Assembly (NCBI GenBank): GCA_963775275.1
Contig: CAVZII010000005.1
Location: 2,976,001 to 3,040,000 of the forward strand
Length of the DNA: 64,000 bases
Origin: JANWHQ01 sp963775275
GTDB taxonomy: Bacteria; Pseudomonadota; Alphaproteobacteria; Caulobacterales; Caulobacteraceae
Direction: 5' to 3'
The position numbers and the translations under genes are program-made. The notes under the pieces were generated by a model. The model saw only the letters and a program-made list of their open reading frames with translations. It ran no database searches and had not been told where the DNA came from. Each line of letters opens with the position of its first letter. Position 1 is the first letter of the stretch. Below are positions 8,797-18,132 of the stretch, one piece after another.

Positions 8797-9185
8797 TCGT
8801 TGTCGACGCGTCGGCCCTGCTCGAGGCGCTGCTTCGCACGCCGGCGGCCGAAGCGGTCGAGGCCCGCCTGTTCGCTCCGGGCCAGAGCCTGCACGCGCCC
8901 CACCTGATCGACGTGGAGGTCGCACAGGTCGTCCGGCGCTACGCGGCCGCAGCCGACGTCGTTCCCGTGCGGGTCGGCGAGGTCCTGCAGGATCTCGCGG
9001 ACCTGCCGCTGCGGCGCTGGCCGCACGACCTGCTGCTGCAGCGGGCCTGGGAGCTGCGCGCCAACCTGACCATGTATGACGCGGTCTACGTCGCGCTCGC
9101 CGAAGCCCTGGATGCGCCCCTTGTCACCCGCGATGCGCGCCTCGCCGGCGCGGCTGGTCATCGGGCCCGCATCGAGCTCGTCTGA
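8793..9185 (+). CDS. VapC-type PIN-domain ribonuclease toxin
   Basis: The 130-residue PIN-domain protein carries the expected acidic residues: MIVVDASALLEALL (first Asp), HLIDVEVAQVVRR (Glu after the Asp), MYDAVYVALAEAL (Asp) and LVTRDARLA (Asp). VapC toxins are metal-dependent endoribonucleases that usually cut tRNA or rRNA; the target of this one cannot be read from sequence. Start is GTG 8793, overlapping the antitoxin stop. It is the only type II module between ftsZ and lpxC and was probably acquired. Confidence 0.9.
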   Translation: MIVVDASALLEALLRTPAAEAVEARLFAPGQSLHAPHLIDVEVAQVVRRYAAAADVVPVRVGEVLQDLADLPLRRWPHDLLLQRAWELRANLTMYDAVYVALAEALDAPLVTRDARLAGAAGHRARIELV

Positions 9186-9414
9186 GCGCCATGGCGCCTC
9201 CGCCGGCGTTCGCCTTCGCAGCGCGCCCAGCCAGTTGATGCACCGCTCCGGGGACGGCCCCCTGACGCAAAACAGGTTGATTTGAGGGGGCAATTCGGGA
9301 CCAAAGGTCGCCCCGACAGTATCCTGTGTGGATGAGTTTGATCAGGTTTCCCCGTCGAGACGACGCCCGTGCCGTCGCGCGCGCCGCCGGCCGCCCGCGA
9401 GCCGGCCCGTCGCG

Positions 9415-10416
9415 ATGACGGTCGTCCTGCACATCGGCATGCCGCACGCGGGCAGCTCGACCATCCAGCACGGGCTGTGGCGATACCGCCGCGAGCTGGC
9501 CGCCGAGGGCCTGTTCTATTTCACCGGCGGGGCCGAGCAGCCGCTGATCTCCAGCGGCAACGGCGCGGCGCTGGCGGAGTACCTGATCCCCGAGCGCCAG
9601 GGCGAGGGCTTCTCGCCCGAGGCGTTCGAGCGGGACGGCTGGCGGCGGTATGTCTCGCCCGAGCATCCGATCTCGGTGATCTCGTCGGAGTCCCTGGCCG
9701 GCGCGCGGCCGCGCCAGCTCGAGCGCTTCATCGACAAGCTGGCGGGCAGGCAGGACGTGCTGATCGTCGCGGTGATGCGCGACGTCTACGCCCATGCCCG
9801 CTCGTGCTGGATGCAGAGCGTCAAGCGCCGCCTGGGCGTTCAGGACTTCGAGGCCTTCGTCCAGGACGAGTACAAGGAGATCCAGTGCAGCGTCGCGGTC
9901 AGGTACGCCAAGCTGTTCGGCGTCGATCGGGTCCGGCTGCTGCATTTCGAGAGCCTGAAGGGCGATCTCTTCGGCGGTTTCCTCGAGGCCATCGGCGTGA
10001 AGGCCCGGCTCGAGCCGCCGCCGCAGGTCAACCGCGGCCTGACGGCGGCCGAGCTGAAGGTGCTGCGCCTGTGCAACCGCATCCACGGCAGCGCCTATCT
10101 CGGCGGGCGGATCTCGGATCACCTGATCACACGTCACCCTGAGCGGACGCGGGCGGACGTCTGGTCGCCCGGGGCGGCGAAGCTGCTGACCCAGCGCTGC
10201 CGGTCCCGCGTGGCCAAGGTCAACGCCGTGCTCTTCGGCGGCGAGGTGATGCGGGTGATCGGAAGCGAAGGCCGCTCGGCCGCGCCGCCCCCGGCCGAGG
10301 ACGAGCTGGCGATCTGGGGCGACGTGGCCGAGGCCGTGGCGTCGGCCGCCGTCGACGGGCTGATGGCCCTGCCGCGCCGGACCGCGCGGCTCCTTCGGGG
10401 CGCCGGGAGCGGCTGA
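9415..10416 (+). CDS. Sulfotransferase-like protein
   Basis: The 333-residue protein begins TVVLHIGMPHAGSSTIQHGL, which resembles the 5'-phosphosulfate-binding loop (GxPKxGTTxI) of PAPS-dependent sulfotransferases, although the usual lysine is His here. VAVMRDVYAHARSCWMQS near residue 115 fits the 3'-phosphate motif with an Arg and a Ser. Proteins of this group modify surface polysaccharides or act on unknown acceptors. The ATG at 9415 is chosen because the upstream 29 codons are Arg/Pro-rich and unlike the family. The Lys-to-His change makes activity uncertain. Confidence 0.6.
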   Translation: MTVVLHIGMPHAGSSTIQHGLWRYRRELAAEGLFYFTGGAEQPLISSGNGAALAEYLIPERQGEGFSPEAFERDGWRRYVSPEHPISVISSESLAGARPRQLERFIDKLAGRQDVLIVAVMRDVYAHARSCWMQSVKRRLGVQDFEAFVQDEYKEIQCSVAVRYAKLFGVDRVRLLHFESLKGDLFGGFLEAIGVKARLEPPPQVNRGLTAAELKVLRLCNRIHGSAYLGGRISDHLITRHPERTRADVWSPGAAKLLTQRCRSRVAKVNAVLFGGEVMRVIGSEGRSAAPPPAEDELAIWGDVAEAVASAAVDGLMALPRRTARLLRGAGSG

Positions 10417-10440
10417 GGGTCGGCCCGCCTCGCTGCACCC

Positions 10441-12771
10441 TTAGCCGGCGCTGCGAGGCCGCGGCGGGATCGGGGCGGCGGCGAGGTCGCGGGCGGCGCG
10501 GGCCTGCTTGGCCTTGGCGATCACCTCCTCGGCGTAGGCGTCGGCCGCGCCCACGGTCCTGATGCCGGCGACGCGGTCCCGGATGGCGGCGACCTCCTCG
10601 GGATCGCCGCGCGCCAGCTCCATGTCGGTCTTGGCCAGGATCTCCAGGATGCCCAGGGCGTTGCCGCTCTGGGGCAGCGGCTGGCCGGCCCTCTCCTCCG
10701 GCGCCGCCACGACGGCGCTGGGCTCGAACGACCTCGCCGGCGCGGCCAGGACGGTCGGGCAGTCCTCGCGAAGCGGGCTCTGCGACAGCAGACCCACGAC
10801 GTGGTTGGCGTCCCTGTCCCGCTCGGTCATCGGCGTCAGGCCGAAGAGCGCCTCGAGCGTCGCCGCCACCGAGGCATGGTCGTAAACGGCGGTGTCCACC
10901 ACGCCCCTGGCGATCAGGGGCGAGATCACCACCGCGGGCACGCGCACGCCGTACCAGTCGAACAGGAAGCCGCCGGAGTTGATGGACTGGTCCTGGGGGC
11001 TGCCGTCGTTCGGGGGCGGCGCGGGGCCCGGCTGAACGCAATCGTAGAAGCCGCCGTGCTCGTCATAGGTGACGATCAAGAGGCTGCGCTCCCACAGGGG
11101 CGAATTGCGGATCGCCTCGTAGGTCGCCTTGATCAGGGCCTCGCCGGCGGCCATCGAGTCCATCGGATGCTGTGAGGAGCCCCCGACGTAGGAGCCGCCG
11201 GTGACGTCGCCGTAGTTGGGCTCGATGAAGGTGTAGGCGTAGGGATAGGGGCCCATGACGTCCGTGGCGAAGGACGAGAAGGGGTTGGTGTCGATTCCGT
11301 AGACGATCCCCTTCAGCGCTGAGACCTGGGGTACGCCCCCGAAGACCGATCCATTCTCGTCCGCATAGATGCGCCACTGCAGGCCCGCCGCCGAGAGCTT
11401 GTCGTAGATCGACGAGCCGCAGGGGTAGGTGAAGCCGAACCCGGGGCTCTCCCACTCCAGGATCGTGCCGGTCGATGGCGAGTTCGCCCAGCCGGCGGAC
11501 GACGCGCCGTGAACGAAGAACCGATTGGGCCAGGTGGGGCCGGGGATGGAGGAGAACCAATGGTCGCAGATCGCGAAACTGGTGGCCAACTCGTAGGTCA
11601 CCGGCAGCTGGACGGGGGTGTTGAAGCCCAGCATGATGTCGCCGTACTCGGCCGGCGTGGGCAGGTTGGGGTTGTTCTTGGTGATCTCGGTCCGCGTGGT
11701 GGCGTAGTTGGCCACAAAGCCGGTGTTGACGACCGGCTGGTTGTAGGGCTGCCAAGGGGTGTGCGTCTGGCCGGGCCCGGCCAGCTGCTCGACGACGTCG
11801 GAGAACTCATGCCCGGGATCGGTCGGCATGGCCGAAGGCGCCATGGGCCCGGCGGCGTAGGTGACGCCGTTGTAGCTGTTGGTGTCGGCGGAGGTCGCCG
11901 CCTTGATGCCCGGAATCCCCGAGAAGGCGAAGACGTTGTCGAACGAGTGGTTCTCCAGCATCAGGACGAAGACGTTGTCGACCGGGGTGTAGGCGCTCAC
12001 CTTCTGCATCGCCGCCTGGCAGCCGCCCGAAGGCAGGTTGATGTCGAAGGTCGAGGTGTCGACCGTGAACTCCAGGTTATGGCCGGCGTCGGCGGACTGG
12101 AGCTGGCACTCCTTCCAGTTGGCGACGGTCAATGAGCCCACGTTCCGGTAGACGCCCGGCGACGGACCGTCGCTGACGGCGGCCTTGATCGCCCAGTAGT
12201 CGAGCACGAAGGCCACCGAGATGCCGAGCCGGAAGTAGACGGTCAGCGGGCCGGCCCTCGCGCCTGGCGCGACGTGCCAGTTGGCCCACTGGGTCCCGTC
12301 CGTGGAGTTGTTGTGGAGCAGGGTGATCGCGGCGTGGCCGCCGGTGTTGTTGGTGACATAGACCTCGGCCGACACCCGCTCGACGCGGTTCATCGGCGTG
12401 CTGCAGCCGCCGGACTTCAGGTTGATGTCGAAGGTGTGGGTATCGACCCAGAAGACGAGGTCCTGGCCGGCGTCAGCGCCCTGGAGCTGGCACTCCTTCC
12501 AGTCGCTGTACTGCAAGACGCCGCTGCTCTCATAGAGGCCGGGCGTGGAGCCGCCGATCACATTGATCTCGCAGGCCCAGTAGTCCAGGACGGTCAACGA
12601 GCCCCACCCCGTGTTGAAATGCACCGTCAGCGGGCCGACCGTTTCGCCGGGCTTGGCCGTCCATTGCGCGCTTTCCGTGCCGTAGTCCGAGTTGTTGTGC
12701 CAGAGCTGGATGGCGGCGGTCCCGTCCGTCCTGTTGGTGATGTAGACCTGTGCCGTGCGGGGCGTGGACAT
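10441..12771 (-). CDS. Phosphoesterase / phospholipase C-type protein with duplicated N-terminal module
   Basis: The 776-residue protein has two parts. Residues 5-120 and 135-250 are tandem copies of one beta-rich module, sharing blocks such as LDYWA, WKECQLQ, DAGxxL and TFDINL-SGGC. From about residue 258, VFVLMLENHSFDNVFAF opens a phosphoesterase domain of the bacterial phospholipase C and acid phosphatase group (PF04185). HWFSSIPGPTWPNRFF, YDEHGGFYD, VRVPAVVISPLI and YDHASVAATLE follow in the usual order. Substrates are probably phospholipids or phosphomonoesters. No signal peptide or Tat motif is visible, which is unusual for this family. The N-terminal modules may bind carbohydrate or lipid, but that is a guess. 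Confidence 0.82.
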   Translation of the reverse strand: MSTPRTAQVYITNRTDGTAAIQLWHNNSDYGTESAQWTAKPGETVGPLTVHFNTGWGSLTVLDYWACEINVIGGSTPGLYESSGVLQYSDWKECQLQGADAGQDLVFWVDTHTFDINLKSGGCSTPMNRVERVSAEVYVTNNTGGHAAITLLHNNSTDGTQWANWHVAPGARAGPLTVYFRLGISVAFVLDYWAIKAAVSDGPSPGVYRNVGSLTVANWKECQLQSADAGHNLEFTVDTSTFDINLPSGGCQAAMQKVSAYTPVDNVFVLMLENHSFDNVFAFSGIPGIKAATSADTNSYNGVTYAAGPMAPSAMPTDPGHEFSDVVEQLAGPGQTHTPWQPYNQPVVNTGFVANYATTRTEITKNNPNLPTPAEYGDIMLGFNTPVQLPVTYELATSFAICDHWFSSIPGPTWPNRFFVHGASSAGWANSPSTGTILEWESPGFGFTYPCGSSIYDKLSAAGLQWRIYADENGSVFGGVPQVSALKGIVYGIDTNPFSSFATDVMGPYPYAYTFIEPNYGDVTGGSYVGGSSQHPMDSMAAGEALIKATYEAIRNSPLWERSLLIVTYDEHGGFYDCVQPGPAPPPNDGSPQDQSINSGGFLFDWYGVRVPAVVISPLIARGVVDTAVYDHASVAATLEALFGLTPMTERDRDANHVVGLLSQSPLREDCPTVLAAPARSFEPSAVVAAPEERAGQPLPQSGNALGILEILAKTDMELARGDPEEVAAIRDRVAGIRTVGAADAYAEEVIAKAKQARAARDLAAAPIPPRPRSAG

Positions 12772-13587
12772 GGGTTGCTGCTCCGGGATGGGTTGCGGGT
12801 CTGGCCTCTGGCCGAGGCCGGCGGCTCACTGGACGGTGGGCGCAGAAGACTTCGCCGGCGCTTCGGCCGGCAGGCCCGACGTGCGCCGCGACCGAGACTG
12901 GCGCCGCGGACGAAGTGGAGTCAACGCAAGATGGCGTCGTCAAGATAATGTCGTCCTAGGTGAGAACCCGCCCGCTCCTGCTTCGCCGTGGGGAGGCCGG
13001 CGGGCGCGGACGCCAGCTTCGTCGGGGTCCACAGCCAATGGCCGCCTTGGGGCGCGACGAGATAGCGGATGAGCTTCACGGGCGATCTCGTTCCTGGCCG
13101 TTCCCTCGGGAAGGGCGACGGCGCCTGGCGGGAGGAGGCTCCGGCGAGGGAGCCTGGGAGCGAACCCCTCACGCTCCCGTTCGCCCTGCGCCGAATGGGC
13201 CCGTCCCTCTTCCCACTTCGCGGGGCGAGGGCTGCAGGCGTGGCGCGGGCGACACGGCGCGCCGGGGACTTCGCGCCAGACGCGAGCGCGCCATTGATCG
13301 GGGCCCGCGGCGGGCCTAGCTCAAGGCGATGCGAACGGTGTTCGAGCTGATCAGACGCTAAGTCCCCGCGCTTGAGCGCGAGCGATTTGGCGCTCGCACG
13401 CCGGCGGCGCGGGCCTCGCTCGCGCTCCTGGCGCGCCGGCTTTCGCTCGACCGGACATCCTCACCGCCCACGCCCTTCGCCTTCGGGCCGCCGCCGACCG
13501 GCGCCGCCCCTCCCGCCAAATCAGATCCGCCCGAGGTCCCCTGGCCGCCCGACGCGGCCGCCGGGGCGGAGATCATCCGAGGCTCCC
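12772..13587. other. 816-bp intergenic region with a degenerate class 1 repeat
   Basis: The region separates the divergent phosphoesterase and ABC transporter genes. It holds a degenerate reverse copy of the class 1 double-hairpin repeat at about 13163-13232 (arms GTTCG and CGAAT). Open frames here lack family similarity, ribosome sites and plausible composition. I see no RNA gene. Confidence 0.45.
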
Positions 13588-15411
13588 ATGTTCGACACGT
13601 TCGAACGACTGATCGACCCCTATCCCCCCGAGGCGGCCTCCGCCTCGGCTCGCCTGTGGCCCTTCTACTGGAGCTTCATCCGGGGGACATGGCGCCTGCT
13701 GTCGGCCGTGGCCGTGCTGGCCGCCCTCATCGCCGCGAGCGAGGTGGTGGTGTTCGGCTTTGTCGGACGGCTCGTGGACTGGATGGCGACCTCCGACCGG
13801 GCGAGCTTCCTTTCCGACAAGGCCGGCCAGCTGTGGGTCATGGCCCTGACGCTGATGGTGGGCCTGCCCGCCCTGCAGATCGGCTGGCAGCTGACGTTCA
13901 ACCAGGGCCTGGCCGGCAACTTCCCGATGATGGCGCGCTGGCGGATCCACCGCCGGCTGCTGCGCCAGAGCCTGGCCTTCTTCCAGGACGACATGGCCGG
14001 CCGCATCGCCAACACCCTGATGCAGACGTCCCTGGCGCTGCGGGACTCGATCACCAAGGTCGTCGACATCCTCGTCTATGTGGGCGTCTACTTCCTTTCA
14101 TCCCTGGTTCTGATCGCTTCGGCCGACTGGCGCCTCGCCCTGCCGCTGCTGGCCTGGTTCGCGGCCTATCTGGGACTGGCGATCCGCTACGTGCCCCAGC
14201 TCCAGAAGGTGGCGGAGGCCCAGGCGGACGCCCGTTCGGTCATGACCGGCCGGATCGTGGACAGCTACACCAACATCCTGACGGTCAAGCTCTTCGCCCA
14301 CGCCGACGCCGAGGACGAGCACGCGCGCGGCGGCATGGCGCCGTTCCTGGCCACCGTGCATCGGCAGATGCGGCTGATGACCAGCCTGAACCTCGGCCTC
14401 TTCGCCCTGAACTATCTGCTCCTCTTCGCGATCGCGGCGCTCTCGATCCGGTTCTGGCTCTCCAGCGCCCTGACCCCCGGGGAGATCGCCGTCGCCATCG
14501 GCCTTGTGGTCAGGATCCAGAACATGTCGCACTGGATCCTGATGGAGCTGTCCGTGCTGTTCGAGAACATCGGCACGGTCCAGGACGGAGTCAGGACGAT
14601 CGGCCGGCCCATGACGGTGATCGACAGGTCGCGCGCGCCCAGGCTCCAGGCGCCGCACGGCGAGATCCGTTTCGAGGACATCCGCTTCCACTACGGCCGC
14701 AAGGGCGGGGTGATCGAGCGGCTGAACCTGGTCATCCGCGCGCGCGAGCGGCTGGGCCTCGTGGGGCCGTCGGGCGCCGGCAAGTCCACACTGACCAGTC
14801 TGCTCCTGCGCCTCTACGACCTGGAGGGCGGGCGCATCCTGATCGACGGCCAGGACATCGCCGGCGTCGCCCAGGAGAGCCTCAGGGCCGCGATCGGGGT
14901 GGTCACCCAGGACACGGCCCTGCTCCACAGGTCCGTCCGCGACAACATCGCCTACGGCCGCCCCGAGGCGTGCGACGAGGAGGTGGTCGCCGCCGCCCGC
15001 CGCGCGCACGCCCACGAGTTCATCCTGGGCCTGGAGGACGCCAAGGGACGGCGGGGCTACGACGCGCACGTGGGCGAGCGGGGGGTCAAGCTCTCGGGCG
15101 GCCAGCGCCAGCGCATCGCCGTCGCACGCGTGCTGCTGAAGGACGCGCCGATCCTGGTGCTGGACGAGGCCACCAGCGCGCTCGACTCCGAGGTCGAGGC
15201 GGCGATCCAGGAGAGCCTGATGGAGCTGATGCAGGGCAAGACGGTGATCGCCATCGCCCATCGGCTGTCGACGATCGCGCGCATGGAGCGGCTGGTGGTG
15301 CTGGACCAGGGCCGGGTGATCGAGGACGGGACCCACGCCGGGCTGATCGCCAGGGGCGGGCTCTATGCGCGGCTGTGGGCGAGGCAGACGGGCGGGTTCG
15401 TGGGCGGGTAG
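13588..15411 (+). CDS. ABC exporter, fused membrane and ATPase domains (ABCB type)
   Basis: The 607-residue half-transporter has a six-helix type IV exporter domain (about residues 20-330) and an ATPase domain. The ATPase carries Walker A GPSGAGKST, signature LSGGQRQR, Walker B ILVLDEATSALD and H-loop IAHRLSTI, so all catalytic elements are present. It should dimerise in the inner membrane and export a lipid, peptide or drug; the substrate cannot be named. The ATG at 13588 fits the family N-terminus; the open frame upstream is low-complexity. Its neighbours are secreted-type enzymes without signal peptides, but no membrane-fusion or outer-membrane partner is nearby. Confidence 0.9.
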   Translation: MFDTFERLIDPYPPEAASASARLWPFYWSFIRGTWRLLSAVAVLAALIAASEVVVFGFVGRLVDWMATSDRASFLSDKAGQLWVMALTLMVGLPALQIGWQLTFNQGLAGNFPMMARWRIHRRLLRQSLAFFQDDMAGRIANTLMQTSLALRDSITKVVDILVYVGVYFLSSLVLIASADWRLALPLLAWFAAYLGLAIRYVPQLQKVAEAQADARSVMTGRIVDSYTNILTVKLFAHADAEDEHARGGMAPFLATVHRQMRLMTSLNLGLFALNYLLLFAIAALSIRFWLSSALTPGEIAVAIGLVVRIQNMSHWILMELSVLFENIGTVQDGVRTIGRPMTVIDRSRAPRLQAPHGEIRFEDIRFHYGRKGGVIERLNLVIRARERLGLVGPSGAGKSTLTSLLLRLYDLEGGRILIDGQDIAGVAQESLRAAIGVVTQDTALLHRSVRDNIAYGRPEACDEEVVAAARRAHAHEFILGLEDAKGRRGYDAHVGERGVKLSGGQRQRIAVARVLLKDAPILVLDEATSALDSEVEAAIQESLMELMQGKTVIAIAHRLSTIARMERLVVLDQGRVIEDGTHAGLIARGGLYARLWARQTGGFVGG

Positions 15412-15552
15412 CGCCTTCCGCTCACCGCCGGGGCGGAGCAGCCCCGCCGCCTTTGCGATGTCGCCCAGGCATGCAATCTTGCCTGAGGCCCGCTGCGCGG
15501 CGCCCGGTTCGGTTGATTGGCGTACCTCACGCAAACCCCGAGGGAGGCGCAC

Positions 15553-16263
15553 ATGCCGACGTTCCAAAAAGGCAAGCTCGTCTTCACGTCGCAGCGCGTC
15601 GGCGACCTGCACGGCGCGGGCGACGTGTTCGAGGAATACGAGTGCCACCCCAAGCCGGCCGGCGCGGTGCGGCGCTCCAGTCCGGCGCTGACGGCGCAAC
15701 CTCAGCTGCTCAGCGCTTATCTGCAGCCCGCCGAAAGCGCGCACATCGTCGAAGGCGCGGGCGGCGGCGACTTCGCCCACATCAACTCCGAAGTGTTCAA
15801 CGCCTTGCACTTCAAGCCGCTGACGGCCGACACGGCCAAGGTCCCCGCCGCCTGGCGCTCGGTCTATCCCTGCTACAGGACCTCGATCGTGCTGGTCTTC
15901 CAGCTCGTCGCCTATCGCATCGACGTCACGACGAAAGCGGCCGCGACCATCGGCGGGGTCGCCTATCCGGAAGGCGACGTGGTGGCGTCCTACCGGGCGC
16001 TCGTCCCCGAACAGTGGCGCTTCGAGCGGCGCTTCGAGTTCGATCCGCGCTGCTGCGACAAGGCGCCCGAGCATCCGCCGCAAACCGAGACGACCGCGTG
16101 GGAGCCTGATCTGGGTACGTTCTGGTCGCCCGGCCTGAAATACGACCTCAAGCCCGACCTGAAGCTGACGCCGGAGTTCCGCTACGGCTCCCCCGAGAGC
16201 GAGGAGGAGCGCCGCGAGCGCCTGCGGCGCGAGTTGCGCTTCGGGCTCGAACACAAGTTCTGA
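15553..16263 (+). CDS. Protein of unknown function
   Basis: I do not recognise this 236-residue protein. It has no signal peptide or membrane segment. The middle (TSIVLVFQLVAYRIDVTTKAA) could be two beta strands, and the last 40 residues are charged, with a Glu/Arg run that is probably helical. ATG 15553 follows a good ribosome site (GGGAGG, 15542-15547). It lies between the ABC exporter and the GH64-like gene, all on the same strand with gaps of 140-260 bp. Confidence 0.65.
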   Translation: MPTFQKGKLVFTSQRVGDLHGAGDVFEEYECHPKPAGAVRRSSPALTAQPQLLSAYLQPAESAHIVEGAGGGDFAHINSEVFNALHFKPLTADTAKVPAAWRSVYPCYRTSIVLVFQLVAYRIDVTTKAAATIGGVAYPEGDVVASYRALVPEQWRFERRFEFDPRCCDKAPEHPPQTETTAWEPDLGTFWSPGLKYDLKPDLKLTPEFRYGSPESEEERRERLRRELRFGLEHKF

Positions 16264-16519
16264 GGGCGCGTCGCGGTCGATCCACGGGGCCGCTTCCTCC
16301 GGTCCTCGAGGCCATCTCCCTGCAAGCGCGGCAGGAGCAGGACGTGCAGCGGACTGATCGCCGCGCGCGGGATCGATGCGCGCCCGTGGGCCGTCGGACC
16401 GGCGGGCTCGCGGGGAGCAGGGGATCGTCCGCCGCCCATCCTCGCCGTTGCAATGGGCGGCCGCTCTGCTATTCCCCAAGAAGGAGAGTAGATAATTCTA
16501 GCAATTTAAGGGTGAATCC

Positions 16520-17866
16520 ATGGCCACCACGTTTCTCCTGCGGGACACGACCTACCTTCCCAAGACAGTCGCCCGGGCGTGGGTGGCGGGCTGGATCAAC
16601 GGCGGCGGCTCCTCGTTCCAGGTCCTGAAGGAAGACGGGACTTTCGGAGGGACGAACCCGACGAGCGTCCCCTTCCACGAGGTGTCGGCCGTGCCGACCG
16701 TGACCCTGTCGGTCCCGACCAACGGCGACGACCGGCTGCTCTTCGTGGTCTCGCCGACGAAGCCGGCTCCGCTGACCGTCACCAGCTCCTCGCCGATCCA
16801 GTACACGCAGTATCCCTACGCCAACGCCCCCGGAGTCGCCGCGCCGGGGCCGTTCGACGTCTTCGAGTTCGGCATGGACGCCCAGGACAATGTGACGGCC
16901 GTGAGCGGGTTCGGGCTGAACCTTTCGTTCTCGGTGACCATCAACAGCGTGCTGCAGCAGTACGGGGTGCAGGGGACGTGCACGCGCAAGGCCATCGGAA
17001 AGGCGTTCGCCGCCTTCGTCGCCAACGAGGCGAAGGCCCAGCCGGCGGCCACGGCCTTCGCCAGCCTGCTCTACGACGGCCCCATCATGAAGGGCGCCCC
17101 GACGCCTCCCATCGTGGACAAGCAGTTCTTCGCGATCAGCGATCCGAACGACATGCTCGCCTCGCTCACCGGCAACTATGTGAACTCGACCCAAGATCCC
17201 CTGGCGAGCTACTGGGACTCGGCGCTGGCCGAGCTCTTCGTCGTCGACAAGCACCTCAGCATCAACCTCAGCTCCAATCCGCCGGCGCCGAACATCTACT
17301 CCGGCGAAGCGTCGCTGCAGACCAACCCCAAGACGGGCGTGCAGTCGGCGGCCTATACGCTCAGCAACGGGACGAACACCTACACCCTTTACATGCCGCT
17401 CGCCGCCAATGCGACGACGCCGGGCCTGACCGGCGCGCAATACGTGTTCCAGCAGGCGTTCGGCGACCTCACCCCCGCCGGCTCGAACGGCGACGCGGGC
17501 CTGCTGCAGGACTGCCTCTGGGAGGCCCTGTGCCGGGGCGTCGCGGCGGACGGCGTCTTCGACAAGAAGGTCACGGGCGGCGAGAGCACCACGGCCTGGA
17601 ACGACGCGTCCAAGTGGTACCAGGCCGGCAAGGTCAGCCACCTCTACGCCAAGTTCCTGCACTACGCCGACATCGACGGCGGCGACAGCCGCACGAGCGG
17701 CAAGCCGCCGATCTACTTCTCCAACGCGGCCTACGGCTTCAGCATGGACGAGACCCCGCTCGGTCCCTACTCGGGCCCGAACGTCCCGTCGAAGACCCTC
17801 CAGGACGTGCCGGACGGCTCGACGGTCACCGTCTACGTCGGCCCCTGGGACGCGGTCGCCGCCTGA
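16520..17866 (+). CDS. GH64-like beta-1,3-glucanase-type protein
   Basis: The 448-residue protein resembles glycoside hydrolase family 64 (thaumatin-like beta-1,3-glucanases). PFDVFEFGMDAQDNVTA near residue 115 fits the catalytic Glu region, followed by VSGFGLNLSFSVTI in place of the usual VD-x-VGLP segment. YGFSMDETPLGPYSGP near the C-terminus matches the family FAYDD block. True GH64 enzymes cut laminarin; several key residues differ here, so binding or another activity is possible. No signal peptide is seen although the family is normally secreted. The upstream 40 bp are unusually AT-rich. Confidence 0.55.
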   Translation: MATTFLLRDTTYLPKTVARAWVAGWINGGGSSFQVLKEDGTFGGTNPTSVPFHEVSAVPTVTLSVPTNGDDRLLFVVSPTKPAPLTVTSSSPIQYTQYPYANAPGVAAPGPFDVFEFGMDAQDNVTAVSGFGLNLSFSVTINSVLQQYGVQGTCTRKAIGKAFAAFVANEAKAQPAATAFASLLYDGPIMKGAPTPPIVDKQFFAISDPNDMLASLTGNYVNSTQDPLASYWDSALAELFVVDKHLSINLSSNPPAPNIYSGEASLQTNPKTGVQSAAYTLSNGTNTYTLYMPLAANATTPGLTGAQYVFQQAFGDLTPAGSNGDAGLLQDCLWEALCRGVAADGVFDKKVTGGESTTAWNDASKWYQAGKVSHLYAKFLHYADIDGGDSRTSGKPPIYFSNAAYGFSMDETPLGPYSGPNVPSKTLQDVPDGSTVTVYVGPWDAVAA

Positions 17867-17883
17867 AGGGGGCGACGGGCTGA

Positions 17884-18020
17884 CCTCCTCTCCCTCAGGG
17901 AGAGGAGGGGACCCGTTGCGCAGCAACGGGGAGGTGAGGGGTTAGGGCCTTGACGGCGTACGCCCTCACCTTCCCGCCCGCTTGCGTGCGGGCCCCTTCC
18001 CCTCCCCACGGGAGAGGAGA
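17884..18020. repeat. Inverted pair of class 1 double-hairpin repeats
   Basis: The forward copy at 17884-17942 has hairpin CTCTCCC-tca-GGGAGAG and hairpin CCCGTTGC-gca-GCAACGGG, ending in GGTGAGGGG. A reverse copy at 17961-18020 has different second arms built on CCCGC and GCGGG. The pair lies between the GH64-like gene and lpxC and probably ends transcription or protects RNA. Confidence 0.7.
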
Positions 18021-18132
18021 AGAAGATGCGAAACACGCGGAAACAGGCTTTGTTTTGCGGCGCAGCAACGCGCCGCCTAAGCCAGCGTTGGGGATCTAGA
18101 CACTTTCATCAAGCATCAGCGCAGCCTTGCCC

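Noticed and set aside
13372..13587. Extended N-terminus of the ABC transporter
   Set aside because: The 72 extra residues are Arg/Pro/Ser-rich low-complexity sequence and do not fit the family; ATG 13588 does.
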